Positions 27,600-35,127 of a stretch of 35,127 bases of DNA are shown one piece after another; position 1 is the first letter of the stretch, and every line of letters begins with the position of its first letter. Source of the DNA: Prevotella micans DSM 21469 = JCM 16134 (GTDB lineage Bacteria > Bacteroidota > Bacteroidia > Bacteroidales > Bacteroidaceae). The stretch is taken from positions 1 to 35,127 of the forward strand of contig NZ_BAKH01000027.1 in NCBI RefSeq assembly GCF_000614105.1, in the 5' to 3' direction. A program made the position numbers and the translations under genes. The notes under the pieces are model-generated. The model was not told the DNA's origin, did no database searches, and saw nothing but the letters and a program-made list of their open reading frames with translations.

Positions 27600-27638
27600 A
27601 AAAAAATTGGGGCCGGTTCTCAATAAGAGAACCGGCCC
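27600..27638 (-). terminator. Rho-independent terminator of the secreted-protein gene
   Basis: A perfect 12-bp stem (27610-27621 with 27627-27638) with loop AATAA (TTATT on the transcribed strand). It is followed on the minus strand by CCAATTTTTTT. It lies about 55 bp after the stop at 27693. Confidence 0.85.
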
Positions 27639-27692
27639 TGTGTTTATGTTTACTCCACAAATAGGAGATGGATGATGATTGTTCAAAACAAA

Positions 27693-28991
27693 CTAGCGTT
27701 GGGTAGCAACTTTGAGTGATTTTCCGTTAATGGAAATGATATAGACACCCTTTGAAGGCAATTCAAATGTGAAGTACGGAGAGGATATAAGGTGATTGAC
27801 TACTTTCTTTCCATCGGTAGAATACACGGTCAGCATTTCGTTTATTGGGGCATTGTCGATGATGACTCTAAGATTGGATACCTTGACTTTGATGTCGTTG
27901 GTAGATACCTTGTCAACCTCGGTGAATATATTCACACCCAGTTTGTTCTTGGAATTTACTGCCACATTGCCGTTTGCCGAGATGATGGTTCCCTCGGGAA
28001 TGACTATGTTGCAGCCTCTATTCGGAATTTTCACGCCGCCGAAATCGCAGAAAACAACCCATTTCCCGTTTTCTTCGGTTAGTGTTGGGGTAACTTCTTT
28101 AATCAGATTGTCGTCTGTGTCGAACAGTTGGATCTTCGGGTTGGGCGAAAGCATGATGGGTCGGTCGTAGAAGAAACGAACCTCTCCGAGCACGTCGGTG
28201 CTGTCGCGCTGGTCGTAGAGGCTGCACCATACATAGGTTATCGAGTCGGCCGGCTCGGTATATCCTCCGATGAAATCAACTCTTGCTTCTTCGTTGGTTA
28301 TGTCTGTTCGGAATCTGGGGCTCAGGCTTCCTTCGGGCATCACGACAGAGTAGTGAACGTCTCTTTCGAAGTTAATTGGAGTTCCGAAGTCGACATACGC
28401 CTGTCCCAAGTTCCAATCCCAGCCCACATGAGCCTCGAAGGTTCTCACGGGAACTCCCTCACGATACAGTGTCATGGTTGGTTTTCCAATCGGTTCGGTC
28501 TCCGTTCTGTAGTAGAACCAAATCATCTGTTCAGAGTTTACATAGGAACCGTTCTTAACCGAACATTCGGCGCCTGTAATCTTTTCCGGAACTTTGAAAT
28601 CGATTTTGAGATTTCCTGTTTTAACGGCTGGATTTTCTTTCAGATAAATTGCTCCCGATGGGATTTCCAATTTGTAGGATTTGCCTTTGGGAAGAGCAAT
28701 ATTGTCGAAGGTTATGATGGCGAAGCCTTCCGTACTATCTTTCGTATGATAGTCGTAGGATGTAATTGCACCGGTTGCCATTGTTTTGTCGCCGCACGTA
28801 ATGATTGCTTTTGCGTCTTTGGCAACAGCAATGCTGCCAATGAATGCAATGCTAACCTCGTTTATAGGTTCGTACACGAGGCTGTTTTCAATGTTGCATC
28901 GGTTTGGGATGAGCGTTTCATCACCGTTGGCATAAGAGGGTGTTACGAACATTAATAGTCCGATAAAACCAAGGAATAAATGTTTTTTCAT
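27693..28991 (-). CDS. Secreted multi-domain beta protein of unknown function
   Basis: A 432-residue exported protein with a signal peptide (KKHLFLGFIGLLMFVTPSYA). Three Ig-like or Big-type beta domains follow (about 30-140, 140-240 and 250-355), each with a YxLEIPSG, YSVVMPEG or CNIVIPEG turn. The C-terminal roughly 70 residues (NLRVIIDNAPINEMLTVYST, then GKKVVNHL and GVYIISINGKS) resemble a type IX-like sorting or secretion tail. I prefer the ATG at 28991, placed after AAAGG; the frame's upstream TTG adds two residues. No catalytic motif is visible; adhesion or a structural role is possible. It has its own terminator. Confidence 0.75.
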   Translation of the reverse strand: MKKHLFLGFIGLLMFVTPSYANGDETLIPNRCNIENSLVYEPINEVSIAFIGSIAVAKDAKAIITCGDKTMATGAITSYDYHTKDSTEGFAIITFDNIALPKGKSYKLEIPSGAIYLKENPAVKTGNLKIDFKVPEKITGAECSVKNGSYVNSEQMIWFYYRTETEPIGKPTMTLYREGVPVRTFEAHVGWDWNLGQAYVDFGTPINFERDVHYSVVMPEGSLSPRFRTDITNEEARVDFIGGYTEPADSITYVWCSLYDQRDSTDVLGEVRFFYDRPIMLSPNPKIQLFDTDDNLIKEVTPTLTEENGKWVVFCDFGGVKIPNRGCNIVIPEGTIISANGNVAVNSKNKLGVNIFTEVDKVSTNDIKVKVSNLRVIIDNAPINEMLTVYSTDGKKVVNHLISSPYFTFELPSKGVYIISINGKSLKVATQR

Positions 28992-29148
28992 AATCAAGTT
29001 CCTTTCTTATAAATTAATTAATACTAGGGTTTGTGCCCTGCTTGTGGAGGTAAACTTTCAGGATGAATGATGGGGTTTCTTGCATATCGCGTGAATTGTT
29101 TATTGAGTTATGATTCGGAATGGAATAGTCGGTCGGAACCTTTGTTCA

Positions 29149-29156
29149 CAAATTTA
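29149..29156 (-). promoter_or_regulatory. Possible -7 box of the secreted-protein gene
   Basis: TAAATTTG on the minus strand matches TAnnTTTG. There is no clear -33 box, and the leader would be long (about 150 nt), so this is tentative. Confidence 0.3.
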
Positions 29157-29235
29157 GGTAAAATGTTTTATATCACATAATTTCAGGAGATTATTCCCTT
29201 AAGTATGTTCAAGCTCTTGAGAATTAAAACGGTTC

Positions 29236-29470
29236 AAACCGGTCACCGGGTTGGCGTCCCTGAAACTCGGGGAGCAAAAACCTGCCACCGAGTTGGCGTC
29301 TTTGAAACTCGGGGAACAAAAAACGGTCACCGAGTTGGCGTCTTTGAAACTCGGGGAGCAAAAAACGGTCACCGAGTTGGCGTCTTTGAAACTCGGGGAG
29401 CAAAAAACGGTCACCGAGTTGGCGTCCCTGAAACTCGGGGGGCGAAAATCGGTCACCGGGTTAGCTTTAT
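29236..29470. repeat. 42-bp tandem array, five and a half copies
   Basis: Units begin at 29241, 29283, 29325, 29367, 29409 and 29451, exactly 42 bp apart. Each contains CCGAGTT and AACTCGG, which can pair across GGCGTCTTTGA. The outermost units differ slightly (CCGGGTT), consistent with older edges and a younger homogenised middle. Because 42 is divisible by three, several frames stay open on both strands; these are not genes. Confidence 0.9.
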
Positions 29471-29536
29471 TTTAACCCGATGGCATGATAGATATATGTG
29501 AATTCGGTTTAATAGAGTCTCCCACTCGGGCGCTAG

Positions 29537-29658
29537 CCCGCATGTAGGGACAGACCCCGTGTCTGTCCGCACCCGGACGATGGGGAAATATGTTATGCGG
29601 TCGGTAGACCGAGTTGGCGTGGAGGCGGACAGACACGGGGTCTGTCCCTACATGCGGG
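29537..29658. repeat. Composite palindromic repeat, copy 1
   Basis: Two 31-bp arms (29540-29570 and 29625-29655) are perfect inverted copies. Each arm contains the palindrome GGACAGAC-ACGGG-GTCTGTCC. The spacer carries TATGCGGTCGGTAGACCGA, itself a short dyad. Confidence 0.9.
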
Positions 29659-29690
29659 TCTTCCGCCCGAATTGGCATCCGTTGTTTGGC

Positions 29691-29880
29691 ACTCTGTGAC
29701 GGAAAAACAAAAATGATTTTCGACCGCTGGCACTCTGTGACGGAAAAACAAAAATGATTTTCGACCGCAGACACTCTGTGACGAAAAAACAAAAATGATT
29801 TTCGTCCGTAGACACTCTGTGACGGAAAAACAAAAATGATTTTCGACCGCAGACACTCTGTGATGAAAAAACAAAAAATA
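29691..29880. repeat. 41-bp tandem array, five copies
   Basis: Units start at 29691, 29732, 29773, 29814 and 29855, exactly 41 bp apart, with the core ACTCTGTGACGGAAAAACA followed by AAAATGATTTTCGACCG. It sits between the two composite palindromic repeats. Confidence 0.9.
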
Positions 29881-29924
29881 TGCGAGCTCAGTTTGATAGA
29901 GGCTCCCACTCGGTCGGAACGACC

Positions 29925-30048
29925 GCATGTAGGGACAGACCCCGTGTCTGTCCGCATCCGGACGCTACAGGACTAAATATTGTTATGCGGTCGGTAAACC
30001 GAATTGATGTGGGGCTCGGACAGACACGGGGTCTGTCCCTACATATGC
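29925..30048. repeat. Composite palindromic repeat, copy 2
   Basis: The same architecture as 29537-29658: inverted arms holding GGACAGAC-ACGGG-GTCTGTCC around a spacer with TATGCGGTCGGTAAACCGA. It diverges from copy 1 mainly in the spacer, so the element seems to have been duplicated as a block. Confidence 0.85.
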
Positions 30049-30169
30049 GGGCTAGCGCCCGAATAGGCATCCGTTGTTACACATTGGCTCATCGGAGGCT
30101 TAAGCTGGTTCTTAAACCGAACTCGGGTATAAGATATATAAGTGAGGACGGTTTATTAAAAAGGAGGGA

Positions 30170-31273
30170 TTAGTATTCGGTCTTGTCGCTTTTCTTCTGC
30201 CACTGTTCAAAGGCTACGAGGGCGGCAGAACGCATGATGGTTTCGGATGGTTTACTGCGATATTGCGGTTGGAGGGCTAATTCTTTGTAGAGGAATTCGT
30301 CGTCGAACCCGATAGCAGCGGCGTCTTTGCGAGTGTTGGCATAGAGTATTTTGTCGAGCCGGGCCCAGTAGATTGCACCGAGGCACATTGGACATGGTTC
30401 GCATGAGGTGAAGATTACGCAACCCGACAGGTTGAACGTGCCCAGGTTTTGGCAGGCTTTACGGATGGCCGACACTTCGGCGTGGGCTGTGGGGTCGTTG
30501 CTTAGAGTTACACTGTTGCTTGCTTCGGCTATGATTTCGCCGTTGCGTGCGATGAGGGCGCCGAACGGTCCGCCACCATTAGCCACACTCTCAATTGAGA
30601 GTTCGATGGCGCGCTGCATTAGTTGTTCGTTGTTCATCAGGTGGGATGTTTCTTGCAGATAGATTCTGTCGAAGATGCTTTTGAGGGTTTCTTCATTGTC
30701 AATTGAGAAGCGAATATTTTCGAGTTTTCGGGCGTTGGGCGAATTGGGAATCCAGAGACTTATGTAGCCGTTTCGACCATATTTTTCGTGGATGTGTCGT
30801 TTGAACTGTTGCCATAATTTGTCGACCGGAGCATTTGGCGAGTTCTCAATGGCGAACTGTATGGCTCTGGTGAATACTATTTCGGGCTCCAGGTCACGGT
30901 CGGCCTCCGCAATAATTTTTCCGTATATGCTTCTCGGTGTTCGCGAACTGCTGGCCCGATGGTCTTCAACGGCTTCGCGCATGATGCGAATCTGTTCGGC
31001 CGAGAACCATTTGCGCAATCGGGCGTCGTTTTGGAGAATTTTTCCTCCGGTGAGATGATGAATTGCACGCGGACCTTCCATTCCGAGGTCGTGATAGGCT
31101 GCCACGATATAAACCATGTTGCGGTTGGCGCCGGTTATCTGTGCCAGTTCGAGTGAGTTGTTGATGACGCGCTGAACGTGTATCAGTCCGTGGGCTTTGT
31201 CGAATGTGGCATAGCGTGGCAGAATTTGCTGCTCTACGAAAGCTACTAGGTCGAGGTTTGCGTTTTGTATCAT
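30170..31273 (-). CDS. HD-domain hydrolase fused to a guanine-deaminase-like domain
   Basis: A 367-residue soluble protein. Residues 1-205 are an HD metal-dependent phosphohydrolase with H28, H32, the pair H61-D62 (AAYHDLGM), H105 in EDHRAS, and D125. Residues 213-367 are a complete cytidine-deaminase-fold protein of the guanine deaminase/TadA group: NGGGPFGALI, THAEV-like TAHAEVSAI (zinc His and catalytic Glu) and SCEPCPMCLGAIYW (two zinc cysteines). The second part begins at an ATG (30637) that overlaps a TGA in another frame, exactly the junction expected of two coupled genes. The fusion may therefore be real or may come from a one-base excess upstream. It lies 8 bp after menA. Confidence 0.82.
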   Translation of the reverse strand: MIQNANLDLVAFVEQQILPRYATFDKAHGLIHVQRVINNSLELAQITGANRNMVYIVAAYHDLGMEGPRAIHHLTGGKILQNDARLRKWFSAEQIRIMREAVEDHRASSSRTPRSIYGKIIAEADRDLEPEIVFTRAIQFAIENSPNAPVDKLWQQFKRHIHEKYGRNGYISLWIPNSPNARKLENIRFSIDNEETLKSIFDRIYLQETSHLMNNEQLMQRAIELSIESVANGGGPFGALIARNGEIIAEASNSVTLSNDPTAHAEVSAIRKACQNLGTFNLSGCVIFTSCEPCPMCLGAIYWARLDKILYANTRKDAAAIGFDDEFLYKELALQPQYRSKPSETIMRSAALVAFEQWQKKSDKTEY

Positions 31274-31281
31274 GAGAGTTT

Positions 31282-32169
31282 TTATGTGAGGATTATGATT
31301 GCCGAGACGATTATGCCGTAGATAAACATGTTACGGGCGGTTATGCCGAGGATTCGGTTGAGTTGTTTTCCGTGATTCGTGGCACACATTTGCCTGTAGG
31401 TAGCGATGTGTAGAGTTGCGTAGACCACGAGTGCCGTGGCTTTGATATCTGCAATTATTATGGCTTGAATTATACTGGCCACTAGGCCGAGCCACAGGTA
31501 AAGCTGTTCGGCCAGTCGACTGCCGATTCGTACAACCAGAGTTTTCTTTCCGTCGCGTCGGTCGTTGTCACGGTCGCGATAGTTATTCACAACGAGCAGA
31601 GTGTCGATAACTATTCCGCAAGCAATCGAGGATAATAATATTTCCATCGAAAGGATACGCGAGCTTACATAGGCCGTGAGACAAACGGGAACGATACCGA
31701 AGAATATGAGCACGAGCACATCGCCCAGTCCGAGATAGGAAAGTTTTGTGGTGTAGAGGAAGCAGAACAGTAGGCACAATGCGCCTACAGGAATCATTTC
31801 CCATCCGCCGAAAAGGATGAGCGGCAAGCCGAGTAGGGCCGAAACAATACTTGTGATGATTATGCCCAGGCGCATGGCTCGTACGGTTATCCATCCTTCG
31901 CTACAGGCTCGGCGTGGACCGATTCGGGTGGTTGTGTCGTCGTTGCCTTTGAGGAAATCGAAATAATCGTTTACCAGATTCGCGTCGATTTGCATCATGA
32001 AAGCAAATAGCATACAAAGCAATGCGGGCAGAGCACGAAACTCGTGCCATCCGCTAGTTTTCAAGGCATAGCTGGCACCAATCATCACAGGCACGGCGGC
32101 TCCGGTGAGGGTTTTCGGGCGGGCTGCAAGAATCCATGCCCTAGGCGAGTTTGTCTTGACATTTGTCAT
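31282..32169 (-). CDS. menA: 1,4-dihydroxy-2-naphthoate polyprenyltransferase
   Basis: A 295-residue inner-membrane UbiA-family enzyme that prenylates and decarboxylates DHNA in menaquinone synthesis. It has ARPKTLTGAAVPVMIG at the start, the first metal-binding motif NDYFDFLKGND, and the second motif NNYRDRDNDRRDGKKTLVV. About eight to nine membrane helices are visible. It begins 11 bp after the porin gene and is followed by the HD/deaminase gene at 8 bp, so it shares their transcript. No other menaquinone gene lies in the window. Confidence 0.93.
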   Translation of the reverse strand: MTNVKTNSPRAWILAARPKTLTGAAVPVMIGASYALKTSGWHEFRALPALLCMLFAFMMQIDANLVNDYFDFLKGNDDTTTRIGPRRACSEGWITVRAMRLGIIITSIVSALLGLPLILFGGWEMIPVGALCLLFCFLYTTKLSYLGLGDVLVLIFFGIVPVCLTAYVSSRILSMEILLSSIACGIVIDTLLVVNNYRDRDNDRRDGKKTLVVRIGSRLAEQLYLWLGLVASIIQAIIIADIKATALVVYATLHIATYRQMCATNHGKQLNRILGITARNMFIYGIIVSAIIILT

Positions 32170-32180
32170 TCGATGGCAGA

Positions 32181-34558
32181 TTAGTTAAAGAAATTCCAGC
32201 TTAGACCGACGCGGAATATCCGACCGTTTAGAGGATAGTGGGGCGTAAAGAAATATTCGCCGCCGCTGTAGTTGTTAACATGCGACATCATGATGAAGAA
32301 ACGTGTGTGTTGAAGCAGGAAGTTTGCGTAGACGTTCACAACTGGGTAGTTGCCAATCTTGGTGCGACTGGCGGCGGTTTCTTGAATTCCGAAAGCTCCG
32401 ATGCCGGGAATATATTCCGGAGCGTAGTATTCGGTGAAATATCGCAGGTCGGCACCGAGATCGCAATGCAGCACCTTGGCTATCTTGAACCGCAGGTAAA
32501 GGTTGGTGTAAGCATTGAACAATGGGACTGGCAGAACATCTTTCTTACTGGATTTCTGTAGTGTGAGTACGTTTTCCCAGTTTAGCGGACCGATGCTGAA
32601 GTTTTGTTGCAGTTGCAGTGTGAGCAGGCTTATGGCCGACGATTCCTGTCGAACATTCGTTTGAAGATTCTCGATGAGAAAATTGTCGCCGTTTGCACGT
32701 CGGTTGTTTTGTAGGCCGAAGTAGGTGTAGTTTTTCAGCAGGTCGTATCCCACGCGCACTTTCGTTCCTATCTTTTTCAGTGCAAATTCGCCCATGACGC
32801 GCGAATGTATCATTTGCTCCAGATTATTGTCCCACCAGAAGTGTCGCGAGCGGAAGGTATTCATATAAAAGGATGCGGCCGAGCGATGTAAAAAGGCTGT
32901 GGCTGCTAGTCTTACGGTATCGCCCAGTAATGAGAAGTTGAGGTCGGCGTGCCCGTCGATATGCAATTGTCCGGCTCGGTCGCCGGCTAGCCATGCTTCG
33001 GCGGCGATGTCGTAGTGCAGAGCTTTTCCTTCGGATTTCAGTAGCTGTCCGCCTATTGAAATGTCGTGTTTGTTCCAGCTTTCGTAACCGTTGAATTTAA
33101 CTGACGGCGAACCTATAGGTACGTCGGTTGTGGGTAGTTCGTAGTGACGCAGCTCATGCGATGCAAATATTTTCACTCCGGCCTTTGCCATTTATTAAAT
33201 CCCTCGAGCAGGGCTACGGCAACCGTATTTTTGAGCGACCAATGGCGGGTGCGGTCATAAATGGAGTCGCCGGAAAAGGTGTTCGATGCGTAATAATTGT
33301 TCGCATAGAAATTGGCAGGTGACTGATATGCCTGGTACAGTCTTCGGAAATTGTCGAATCGCGCCGTATGAATAAAGCTGGTTACGGGTACATATTCGTC
33401 TTTCATCCACTGCGAGGCGGTATCTTTTTTTGTTGTTGGAATCTTGGCCAACTCGGCCATCTGTGCTGAATCCTGTAGGCTAACTGTGAGTCGGTCGTCG
33501 TTTGCTTTGGGCTTTGCTACCGGTGCATCGCCTGCAATACGGGCGTCGTCGGGCCTTCCACTCGAAGTGTTTTGCCGTTCGAATTCTTCTTCGTCGAATT
33601 CTTCGCCGTTTTTTTCGGCTTCTTTGCGTGCTTTTTCTTTAGCTTTTTGTTTTGCTTGGGCTTGCTGTGATTTGATGGCAAATTTCCGGGCTTCGATTTC
33701 TTCTTTAGTCATTGGAACTTTACGGAAGAATCCCAAGCTGTAGCGATGATTGTAGAATATGTGCTGATTATCGTTGCGATTCCAGTTTTGTTTCAATATG
33801 GTTGGAATTTCGTCCTCGCTATACGAGTCGCTGAACGATTCGGGATGAGTTATATAGGCATCGCTTGCAATTCCACCGTTTTCGGCTACTTTTTGATGAT
33901 TAAGCGAGAGTAACAAATTGGATTGATAACGCTCGCCCTGATAGGCTGCCCACATGGAGTAATTGATGTGTGAGGTGCTTTGATTGGCATAGTATCCGCG
34001 TCCGTAGAGATAGTCTAATTGAAAACCTGCGCCCAGTTTGCGTCCGGCGTTTACGGCAAAGAGTACATTAAAATGGTCTTCGCCGTTGGTACGGTTGCCG
34101 GCTGTGTTGTAGGATGCTACCGTGATTGGCGACAGGGTTGAGGTGAACAGTACTTCGCTAGGGCGTTTTACGATGAAGTTGTATGGGTCGGTGAAAAGAA
34201 ATTCCGATACGCTCGACCGGTCTATGAATATCCTGTTTTGCCGCGGTGCACCCAGATTACCCAGGGCGTTGAATTCGCTCCGCAGTCCGGTGGTGAAGAT
34301 GCTGTTCATGTACATGTACGACATTGTGTCGGGTACGGCGGAGTGTTTATCGCCGAATCTCTCGTCGATTGTCCACACTCTAAGTCCTCGCGGAATTATT
34401 TTGTGATTATTCTGAATGGAATCCGAGCGGCCGAAATTTCGGTCGTTTCTATATCCGTCGGCTGCGAACGAATCGTCGTTACGATTATTCACATCTTGTG
34501 CTTTGACTACTGATGCAGCTATCAACAAAAGAATAAATGAGAAAAGTGTTCGATTCAT
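32181..34558 (-). CDS. Putative outer-membrane porin (Porin_10-like), frameshifted as sequenced
   Basis: An exported beta-barrel protein of about 792 residues when repaired. The signal peptide is MNRTLFSFILLLIAASVVKA. The middle contains a charged lysine/glutamate-rich insert (KSQQAQAKQKAKEKARKEAE) that likely faces the periplasm, and the end is the aromatic RVGLSWNFFN. The first frame stops at 33173 after GFNKWQRPE. Restoring one G near 33186-33190 (TGGCA to TGGGCA) gives GFNKWAKAGVKIFASHEL and joins the second frame to the stop at 32181. The ATG at 34558 shares a base with the preceding TGA (TGATG), so translation is coupled to the small membrane protein. Confidence 0.85.
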
Positions 34559-34806
34559 CAACGGATAATTCGGAGTGCGGCTTCGGCGAGTTTGAAAACT
34601 ATAGCGACAAGAATGATAATGGTGCCGACGGTTCTTGTTTCGGGACTTAGATATATAATTACTCCGACAATGGCTCCGAGCATAAAAATTGCGTTGAGCC
34701 ATTGTCTAAGTTTCAGGAAACGGTCGTTTTTCATCGGTTCACGTCGTCTGTTTGGTCGTCGTGCCGTTGAGTTTTGTAGTTCTTCGTTCATTGTTTTGCG
34801 TTTCAT
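34558..34806 (-). CDS. Small two-helix membrane protein preceding the porin
   Basis: An 82-residue protein. A basic, disordered N-terminus (TARRPNRRREPMKNDRF) is followed by two membrane helices (WLNAIFMLGAIVGVIIYL and TVGTIIILVAIVFKLAEAAL). The stop codon overlaps the porin ATG. A small protein of this type upstream of the porin fits my recollection of other Bacteroidetes. Its function is unknown. An alternative start is the ATG five codons in. Confidence 0.7.
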   Translation of the reverse strand: MKRKTMNEELQNSTARRPNRRREPMKNDRFLKLRQWLNAIFMLGAIVGVIIYLSPETRTVGTIIILVAIVFKLAEAALRIIR

Positions 34807-34860
34807 TTTGTGATGGCCGAAATTCGGTTATATACCTAATTGTCTGCCTTTTTAGGTGAG

Positions 34861-34868
34861 CAAAGGTA
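34861..34868 (-). promoter_or_regulatory. -7 box of the porin/menA operon
   Basis: TACCTTTG on the minus strand matches TAnnTTTG. No convincing -33 TTTG is seen at the right distance. The leader is about 50 nt. Confidence 0.4.
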
Positions 34869-34954
34869 AGATAATCTAAGATGAATTTAATCTGCGTTAT
34901 AGCTCTTTATAGATATCGAATTCTACGTGAGAAGATTATTACGACATTCAGATT

Positions 34955-35127
34955 CCAAACTGTTTGGTTTCTTGCTTGCAACATTGTTGCAAGGCCCAAA
35001 CTGTTTGGTTTCTTGTTTGCAATGGTGTTGCAAGGCCCAAACTGTTTGGTTTCTTGTTTGCAATGGTGTTGCAAGGCCCAAACTTTTTGGTTTCTTGTTT
35101 GCAATGGTGTTGCAAGGCCAACTAGTT
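34955..35127. repeat. 41-bp tandem array, about four copies, running off the window
   Basis: Units start at 34955, 34996, 35037 and 35078, exactly 41 bp apart. Each carries two dyads: CCAAAC-TG-TTTGG and TTGCAATGGTGTTGCAA. The fourth unit has CCAAACTTTTTGG, which still pairs. The end of the array is not clear because the window stops at 35127. Confidence 0.85.

Noticed and set aside
28128..28955. A 275-codon plus-strand open frame
   Set aside because: It mirrors the secreted-protein gene, which has a signal peptide, domain repeats and a terminator on the minus strand.
29199..29501. Three open frames with 14-residue repeats across the 42-bp array
   Set aside because: The unit length is a multiple of three, so frames on both strands stay open automatically. 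No start signal or family supports them.
29205..29880. CRISPR array
   Set aside because: The units are directly adjacent with no unique spacers, and there are no cas genes in the window.
29472..29957. A 161-codon minus-strand frame
   Set aside because: It runs through the palindromic and 41-bp repeats; its repeated peptide only reflects them.
34907..35104. Minus-strand open frame over the 41-bp array
   Set aside because: Only low-complexity repeat text; the repeats explain it.

Overview
The window reads as chromosomal DNA of a Bacteroidales bacterium, most like the Prevotellaceae/Muribaculaceae side of the order. The grounds are Bacteroidetes-type promoters (TTTG, then 19-20 bp, then TAnnTTTG), weak or absent Shine-Dalgarno sequences, and Bacteroidetes-restricted families: a DUF5686 outer-membrane protein, a Bacteroidetes-type LptD, a Porin_10-like putative porin, and DUF6078 and DUF6680 proteins. 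The genus is an inference. I saw no rRNA, tRNA or CRISPR array.

Region 1 (1-7916, + strand): a repeat-rich leader, then a tight six-gene operon. It encodes a nucleotidyltransferase, an ATP-grasp enzyme, a CDP-alcohol phosphatidyltransferase, a HAD hydrolase, myo-inositol-1-phosphate synthase and a DUF5686 outer-membrane protein. Together these look like an inositol-lipid pathway that activates inositol phosphate with CTP rather than activating the lipid. A route of this kind has been proposed for Prevotella. The ATP-grasp enzyme has no assigned role there, and two of the enzymes lack a textbook active-site residue.

Region 2 (7936-15060): a patchwork accessory island bounded by perfect 42-bp inverted repeats. 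It holds a decayed gene and a small membrane protein, and an internally deleted IS982-type element. It also holds a class M sirtuin/zinc-macrodomain operon with a flavin-binding-fold protein and a double SnoaL-like protein, divergent from an HxlR regulator. DUF6680 and DUF6078 genes, an array of 22-bp-period hairpins, an RHS-core remnant with a variable tip and a probable immunity gene complete it.

Region 3 (15085-27384, - strand): core genes. They are a KefB-like cation/proton antiporter, peptidase T, folC with an HD hydrolase, an ABC-F ATPase with grpE and dnaJ, and lptD.

Region 4 (27600-35127): a secreted protein with its own terminator, about 1 kb of non-coding tandem and palindromic repeats, then an operon (- strand) of a small membrane protein, a putative porin, menA and an HD/guanine-deaminase fusion. 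The window ends inside another 41-bp tandem array.

Three conserved genes (antiporter, pepT, porin) are each broken by the loss of one base in a three-base homopolymer, which points to uncorrected sequencing indels as much as to gene decay.
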